Shown piece after piece: positions 57,774 through 64,000 of a stretch of 64,000 nt of DNA. Source of the stretch: Serpula lacrymans var. lacrymans S7.9 (lineage: Eukaryota > Basidiomycota > Agaricomycetes > Boletales > Serpulaceae); NCBI RefSeq assembly GCF_000218685.1, contig NW_006763290.1:2537855-2601854 (forward strand). Direction: 5' to 3'. Position 1 is the first letter of the stretch, and every line of letters begins with the position of its first letter. The notes under the pieces are model-generated. The model made no database searches and was not told where the DNA came from. It saw nothing but the letters and a program-made list of their open reading frames with translations. The translations under genes and the position numbers were made by a program.

Positions 57774-58763
57774 ATATTGGATAAGACATTACTCTATACA
57801 TGTGGGACAATGTCCAAGTGCATATAGAATGAGACTTTTATACATGTGGGAGAATATACAATTTAATACATGGTATGGCATAGGCTCTTTCTTCACTTGG
57901 GATAAAATTTAAAATAGTGTTGGATTTTAACTGATGAGTTAACAAGTAGAGAGAAACAAACAAGGCAATATAGGTGAACTATGTTTATGTATTCACCAAG
58001 TAACAAGACTAAATGTCAAAAACTTGTTGAAAAGTTATTTAGGTAGTTTACCATATTCTGCCTTTAGATAAGAGATAGTTATATGGCCTAATTTCTTATT
58101 GTCAATGAAATTCAAGTTATTCAAGGTCTATTAGAAACCAGATATAAGTAGATTTTTTCATGTTGCATTTGTCCAGTTTGTTAAGGCAGTATCACCTGCT
58201 GGACTAATGTGGGACAAAATATTATTAGATTATGTGTGCTAATGAGAATTACAAAATGTAAAGATAATAGAGTAGGTGTGTTTTTGGGATATGATTATGA
58301 GAAAATAAAATAAATGATTACAGATAACACACCATATAAAGGGATATTCCTATGTATAGGGACAGGACCTATGTAAATAGATGGGACTATCCCATGTCAA
58401 ATAGGTCTGATCCCTAATGGCTATAGGTAGACCATGAAAAGGGGGATCTTAGCCCCAACCTTTTGATGAGGATGATCAAGCTAAGAGCCCCAATTTTTTG
58501 GCTGCCTGAAGTGTTAGGTGAGACTATATCACCCTCAGATGTTATTAAAGATGTCCCTTGATAGATGCAATTATCTTGTGGTCCAGCCCCAGCACCTGCT
58601 ATACTTGCGCACAGTGTTGTTGACCATAGTACAGGTTCTGCCTTGACTGAGTGTCCGTGTTCATCATGGCTCCTAAGAACCATTCCCTTACCAGCCTTCC
58701 CCTCTTTTTCCATCAACCAACCTAAGAACTGATGCACTCGGTGTTCAATTGAGAACTTCTGGA

Positions 58764-59020
58764 AAGTGTCTAGCCACTTGCTGAGAGCTAACAGGGGCAG
58801 AACTAGAGTCCAGTATGAGTAACTAAAGAATAGGAATACTGGACTCTGCAATACTAGTCCGAAGTTTTGTAAACAAAGGTAAACAAATCAGCCACAAAGG
58901 TGAAATTATAGAATGCTCAGTGTATACTGAACAATAGAGCAAAAATAATAAAGAGGAAAGTGATTTAGAAAGAAGGGAAAATAGATAGCACAACTAGGTG
59001 CAGAATCACCAAAACTAACA
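58764..59020 (-). mobile_element. old, truncated LTR-D in TEG
   Basis: A diverged copy in minus orientation. The minus strand starts TGTTAGTTTTGG and lacks the last 20 or so bases of the LTR. No duplication is seen. It lies between two parts of the TEG frame. Confidence 0.75.
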
Positions 59021-59108
59021 CTCGGGGGTGATCAGCCATATATTCCAGTATACCCTGTCCAGCTTGGACCCACTTCTTCTCCTTAGACTCATACCAATAG
59101 CCCCCAGA

Positions 59109-59428
59109 TATTAAGAACAAAGCTTGAAGGAAGTGTCTAGCCACTTGCTGAGAGCAATCAGGGACTGGAACTAGAGTCCAATGTGAGTAACTAGATTATT
59201 AGAGAGTATGACAGGTATACAGTACCTAGAGTCCAATGTGAGTAACTAGAGAATAGGAAGCATTGGACTCTGCAGTACTGTCCGAAGTTTTGTAAACAAA
59301 GGTAAACAAAGCAGCCACAAAGGCGAAATAATAGAGAACACAATCAATAGTGAATGATAGAAGAATAGATAGAGAAAGGAATGAAAATATATAGGTAGCA
59401 CAAAGGTGCAGAATCACCAAAACTAACA
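59109..59428 (-). mobile_element. solo LTR-D in TEG
   Basis: 320 bp with perfect duplication CCAGA (59,104-59,108 and 59,429-59,433). TEG reads KHVVSG on one side and GYWYESKEKK on the other. Confidence 0.93.
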
Positions 59429-62400
59429 CCAGAAACTACGTGCTTGAAGATGTCTTGATCTGCAAATACATTACATGTATCACAACTTGGTGCCTGGCGG
59501 TTACTGAAAATGCATGCCAGATGAAAGACCCAATTGAATGATTCATATTTTTCCGTAGAAAACAATATAGCTGGACCAAAACATTAAATGTAAGCAGGGA
59601 GGTGGACAAGAAAATGAAGTTTTGGTTTGCTTATCAATATGCTCGGTGCACACTGAGCGGTAACATTGAGAAAATCTTCAATTGTTTGTGACAGTTTGGC
59701 CTGAAGAAAAAACAAGGATTAACAGTGAAGCAACAAGCAAGAAAGTATGCTTACTAGGTAGACTTCAGTATCATCAATTTGTGTGTGCCATATTAACAAA
59801 ACAAGCTAGCCTATTAATGGATCCAATTTCTTTGACTTGTTGAGGAGGAAGACTGTCTGGCCCCCAAAATACTTTACCACACTAAGCAAAACAGTATGGA
59901 GAACCTCAGTTGGCATATCCAGGTGAATATTTACGCCTCCGGAATGAATCAGCTAGACCATACAATCAGAGCCAAATTGGTACTTACCTGGCATTCCCAA
60001 CAATGGATTGATACGCTTCTAAAGTTGTACCTCCCTGTTTTCTGATGTTTGTGGGCCTTGATGTTTGCGTAGACTTTCCCCTATCTCCAGAAGAGAGTTG
60101 ATAATTGATTACAACGTTGAATTGCAGACTCCCGTTGATAATATATCAATATATCTTGTTTAACTTTGGCTGTGCCTCCAGATTGCTTTGTGTGGTCAAA
60201 TTGTTTGTGGATGCAAGCCCGAGTGTCAGCCGGTGTCCAAAGTGCACCAGGCTGTGTGATAAGTGTTAGCATTAGTAAATGAGAATAAAAAACTACTTAC
60301 CTCAAAGAGAGTGTTATAGCCCTCAGCCAAGGCTTTGTATTTTTTTGTTCTGCCAACTTCACAGGTCCTGCAGAAAAAGTTACATCTTAGGCCTCCTTAA
60401 CTGCACTCTCCAGCCTGCATGGGATTATCGCCAGCCCAAAATAGCCCATATGGTGCTGACATAACCTCCTCACTATACTTACAATCCCAAGCGATTACCC
60501 CAGTTTTTGCAGCTTCACTATACACCATCTTATATCAGTCCTTGATTACATAGAACAATAAAGAGTACCCTACAGAATAGACTCCTTCATGGCATGGATC
60601 ATCTCCATAGGGGTTGCGTGCAGGGATGATGTTACAAAACACAAATAAAATTCTTTTTCTATCATTTCCCGGGGCATGTTAGCACATAACATGTAGATAG
60701 CGTGATGCTTATTCCACTGTTTTGAGATGTTACCTGAGACATCATCCATGAAGATGATGAGTGGTACTGAATAAACCATATGTCCACCACTCTTGGCACA
60801 CCATGGGTTTGGCATAAGTTGAGAATACTTGGCTGAAGAGTCTGCAAGAATGAAACAAATGGGTGAGCAAGCAACCAAGAAGTCTTTAAACTTGCCTGTA
60901 AATCCGCAAGCAAATTCATTGCCATTCAAAGCAATACTATCAAATGCACGTGCAAAAGATGTCATGGCAATGATGACTTGTTCATCATCAACAACAAATC
61001 CAATCTAATGAACAGAAGTATAAAGTCAGTTATAAATATGTAATGAGGATTAAGACTTCACCTCTGTGCGCTCAACACAGTTCCCAAGGGAGAATATGCT
61101 CTTCGACTTTGCTGATTGAGGACCAGAAGGAGGCATATCTGTGAAAAAATGTTGAGGGATGAAGTACTGACCGGTGTCACATTGAAGTAACTCATTAACA
61201 AAATAGATTGATTCCCCAATGCGGACTGCAGGTGGTGTGATCTCCGAGGGGAGTTCTAAGAGCATCTTCTCACCGTGGAATACTTCGGCCATTCCTTTTC
61301 CAGGGTCTTCAGGATAATCTTGCATGGAGAAACGTGTTACGGGATTAGCATAATCCTACTTAAGTTAGTGGAGCAAAACCAATACTGTTGAACAGAAAAA
61401 ATATAACCTTTGCAATTGCTTTTGCGACATCATTCAGGTAAAAAATGTTGCCGGATTTTGAAGTGATCTTGCTTGTGGGGTTGCCAACTAGTTCCTTGAT
61501 ATTTTTTTGAGTATTTTGAAGGGCATTGAGTGAGGGTACATCCAGTGTATTGAGCTCTCTGGCCCAATCCAGAATAGTACTCTTCTGAGCCTTGGAAAAT
61601 CAGAGACGGGGTGAGCTAAAGAAGAGGTTAGTAATAAACATCTGACAAAGAACGTAAAACAATGAGATGAAGTCAAAAAGAGGAGAAAATATGCTACATA
61701 TCGCAAGCGAGGGCCAAGGATAATACGGCGAGTTCTTGGGGACTTTGCTGCTATGGTTGGATGAAGGAATTGAGCCTGTCTGTTCTAGTATAGAAAGTGT
61801 CAGTGTAATATTAATAAATGTGACTGTTCAAAACTTACCTCGTACTTCTATGCTGAATGACTCAGGAAGAACCATGTCAATCAAGTCGTCTTCAATTGCG
61901 AGTTCATCGTCCAAGGGGGCCTATGTAAAAGGAGGTTCGTCTGAATCCTCCAAAAATGTTTGCTCTAACTCTTCATAGAGGTTGCCACCCCAGGAATCCA
62001 GATCAACTGTGCGTTCACTCAAAGTGTCATCCCACAGCTGCAAGAGAGGGACTTCAGCTGAATCTGAGCATAAGGCATCAGTTTGTGAGTTGTGGGGTAC
62101 TTGTAGAGCCACATACCCTCATCTAACATACCGTAGTCTTCAAATGGTTGGTTTTCAGGTGATGATTGTTGCCTCAACTCCAGTGGGTGAGCTGACTTGC
62201 ATAATGTAGATACAGAAGCAGAGGTGAGAAGAGATGATGGGATATGGCCTTCCAGGAGGTAGCTGGCATGTCTTTTATGTAGCTGTGTCTTCTTGTGGCC
62301 GGAAACATGCGCTGCAACCATGGTATGGTAGACATTTTTACGTTTGGGGCATGCCAGACATGCAACTCTGCCAGCCGAAAGGCATTGGAAAACTGGTATG

Positions 62401-62480
62401 AGAATATGCTGTCAGTTTAATATTCCAGCTTGCAAATCTACTGACCTTGAGCGTCCAGGTCCTTTTGTGTCCTTGGCATG

Positions 62481-64000
62481 CTATCAACAAGGGGCTGGAT
62501 GGCAGGACACACAGTCAAGTGTCAGGATTGTATTGAATGGACGTGTTGTGATCACGTGGAGAAGTTCTTTATTTGGATTTATTTTACAGTTTGGTCCGCA
62601 CCTCACGCTGCCTCACATTCAAATGTCTGCCAAAGACATTCCCTGTAAAAAAAGACCAGCAATGTCAACCACAATAACCACATCTACAGTGTATCCTGAC
62701 TTACTCCATAGGGGAAGAGAGCAGGCATGCCTCCAACCGTTCCTGGTCTCAGTGTGCTTTGTTGGCTCGTTGCCTCGAAATTTTCCAAGAGCCAATGTGG
62801 CAAGTCAACAACTTCAACAAAATAAAACCAATTGATATGGCTCACCTCCAATATTTCCTTTAGCCTCTCAAGATCGCTGTTTCCATCCCCCGCGAGTAAG
62901 GAAATTTTATATTGCCCGTTCTGCGTACAATGCCACTAAATATCTTCAAGGACCCAGATACCAAATTGTCTGAACAAGTAAATACTATGCCAAGACTACC
63001 TGCCTGCATGTACTGATCTACCCCTCCAGTTGGCATGCACAAAGGCCGAACACTTTGGATCAACTCCAAAAAACACTGACTTACTGTTTTTCCCCCTTGC
63101 ATCAACTTTCAACTTCACAGATTCCAATCAGTGGAGGGCCATTGCATACACCATCCAAGACTGGTTGGTCCTGTCAGTTGATTTTGAGTCGGACCTTGGG
63201 AGTCGTCATCTCTGATAATGGATGTTCAGATGAACATTTTAGATGATATTTGGTTGGCTTTTGTTAGTCATGCAGCAGTGATGTATCCGCACCCTCTTGT
63301 AAAGTAGCCCTTGCTGTTGTCATCTTGTCTTTGCTGTGGTTGATAATGTTTGCATTGTATTGCGGTGTCATGCAAATTTGATTCTTGCTAGCTGTCTCGT
63401 ACATGGAGTGATTGAGAGTGTAGATTAGTGAATGTGGGATGTTTGATCAGACAGATCAGTTGATGTGATCACCATGAGGCGAAACTGATCACATTGATAT
63501 CAGTGGTATATCTGACAAAGTTTTGAACGTCTATATCTGCTATACATAGGATTTGAAATTGTTTTGTACATTGTGAGAAAATCATGTAGAATACATAATT
63601 CCGGGATAGACAACATCTCTAGAATGGGATGTATACATGCAAAATTTTGATCCTATCTACAATAATTGGGCCAAAGCCTAACAAAAGAGTTTTTTTCTAT
63701 CTACACAAGATACCCAATTTGGTACAAATTAAAAACCAGATGAATAATTGACACACAGTTTCCAATGTATATTCTGCTGGGGTACGACACTTTTGGCGGT
63801 GTAACTAAGCAAGCCTTGAGCAAACATAGACATGGCAAAACCCATCATTCTGCAAAAGGCTGAGGTATGTATCTACAACTACAATATCATGCTCAAAAAT
63901 TTGAAACAGTTTGACTGAATCATCTACTCCCAGGTACTGATTGTTCTTCAACACAGCAGAGATGGTATGGCTTCAACGGACATGTTCTGGGTTTGGAACA
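62481..64000. other. no gene recognised
   Basis: Upstream flank of TEG and AT-rich sequence to the end of the window. Short frames (62,344-63,246) have no recognisable motif; some may belong to the 5' exons of TEG. Confidence 0.35.

Larger units (their letters stand above)
52238..58513. mobile_element. H: 6.3-kb inverted-repeat DNA element inside TEG
   Basis: The ends are inverted repeats of about 175 bp: left CACTTCAGGCAGCC at 52,238, right its complement ending GGCTGCCTGAAGTG at 58,513. The two are near identical once the T2 insertion in the left repeat is removed. The CACT start recalls the CACTA superfamily, but I cannot assign a 3-bp duplication; AAGTG precedes the left end and also forms the right end, which blurs the boundary. 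No transposase frame is visible, so H is non-autonomous. Inside lie T2, a minisatellite, a mariner element, a tRNA-like sequence and a MITE. Confidence 0.75.
51660..62480 (-). pseudogene. TEG: large multi-exon gene split by element H and two LTR-D copies
   Basis: Function unknown. The N-terminus (about 62,400) has a finger-like CLACPKRKNVYHTMVAAHVSGH. Exons follow: LWDDTLSERTVDLDSWGG with a TAG at 61,921, WARELNTLDVPSLNALQ, MQDYPEDPGKGMAEVFHGEK, VPLIIFMDDVSGNISKQWNK (near 60,740), RINPLLGMP, MPTEVLHTVLLSVVKYFG (59,900) and PKFHFLVHLPAYI. Past LTR-D (59,109-59,428) it continues GYWYESKEKKWVQAG. Past a second LTR-D (58,764-59,020) it gives TFQKFSIEHRVHQFLGW...YQGTSLITSEGDIVSP. The C-terminus lies beyond element H: DFEFALALHSQLHQPCL and QHNCINSNCATL (51,850-52,060). 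It matches an agaricomycete multicopy family that I know without a function. Confidence 0.7.

Overview
The window looks like transposon-packed, AT-rich sequence from a basidiomycete, most likely an agaricomycete (mushroom-forming) fungus. The evidence is KDZ transposases with CxC2-type N-termini, Plavaka (CACTA-like) transposase, Ty3/gypsy chromo-integrases, Ty1/copia elements, short GT-AG introns of 45-60 bp, and several multi-exon genes resembling multicopy families I know from agaricomycete genomes. I see no rRNA genes, no CRISPR array and no undamaged housekeeping gene. Nearly every coding region is broken, so the window is best read as insertions within insertions. Family names below (LTR-A, LTR-B, LTR-D, T1, T2, G, H, HYP1-3, TEG) are mine. 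Homology calls come from recognition of protein motifs, not from database searches.

Left part (1-20,200): HYP1 (311-2291) is split by a 228-bp tRNA-bearing element (T1). A second tRNA-bearing family (T2) follows, then HYP2 on the minus strand. A nest of LTR-A copies (4590-6266) holds a 651-bp DNA element. KDZ-1 (7440-9640) is split by an LTR-B copy. Then come Copia-1 with its reverse transcriptase deleted, the 3' part of gypsy element A with its LTR, and the decayed gypsy element D (16,600-19,860).

Middle (20,200-39,700): Copia-2 is a full-length element (20,242-26,959, 320-bp LTRs, target duplication ATATG) that carries a solo LTR of its own family. It is followed by foldback element G1, KDZ-2 split by T1, a Plavaka pseudogene split by LTR-A and an unexplained segment, and a Helitron-like fragment.

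Right part (39,700-64,000): a PIF/Harbinger transposase gene is broken by three insertions, each with a perfect 5-bp duplication. Next is gypsy element C with gag, pol and an unusual intact third ORF with two zinc knuckles ahead of the 3' LTR. HYP3 follows on the minus strand. The large multi-exon gene TEG (about 62,480 down to 51,660) is split by a 6.3-kb inverted-repeat DNA element H. H itself contains T2, a Tc1/mariner element (which holds a solo LTR-D) and a CACTA-type MITE.

The most interesting material is (i) the short T1 and T2 elements, which have 5-bp target duplications and carry a tRNA-like Pol III promoter near one end, recalling Cassandra-type elements rather than ordinary SINEs; (ii) the extra 3' ORF of gypsy element C; and (iii) the exact order of nested insertions, which can be read from restored reading frames.
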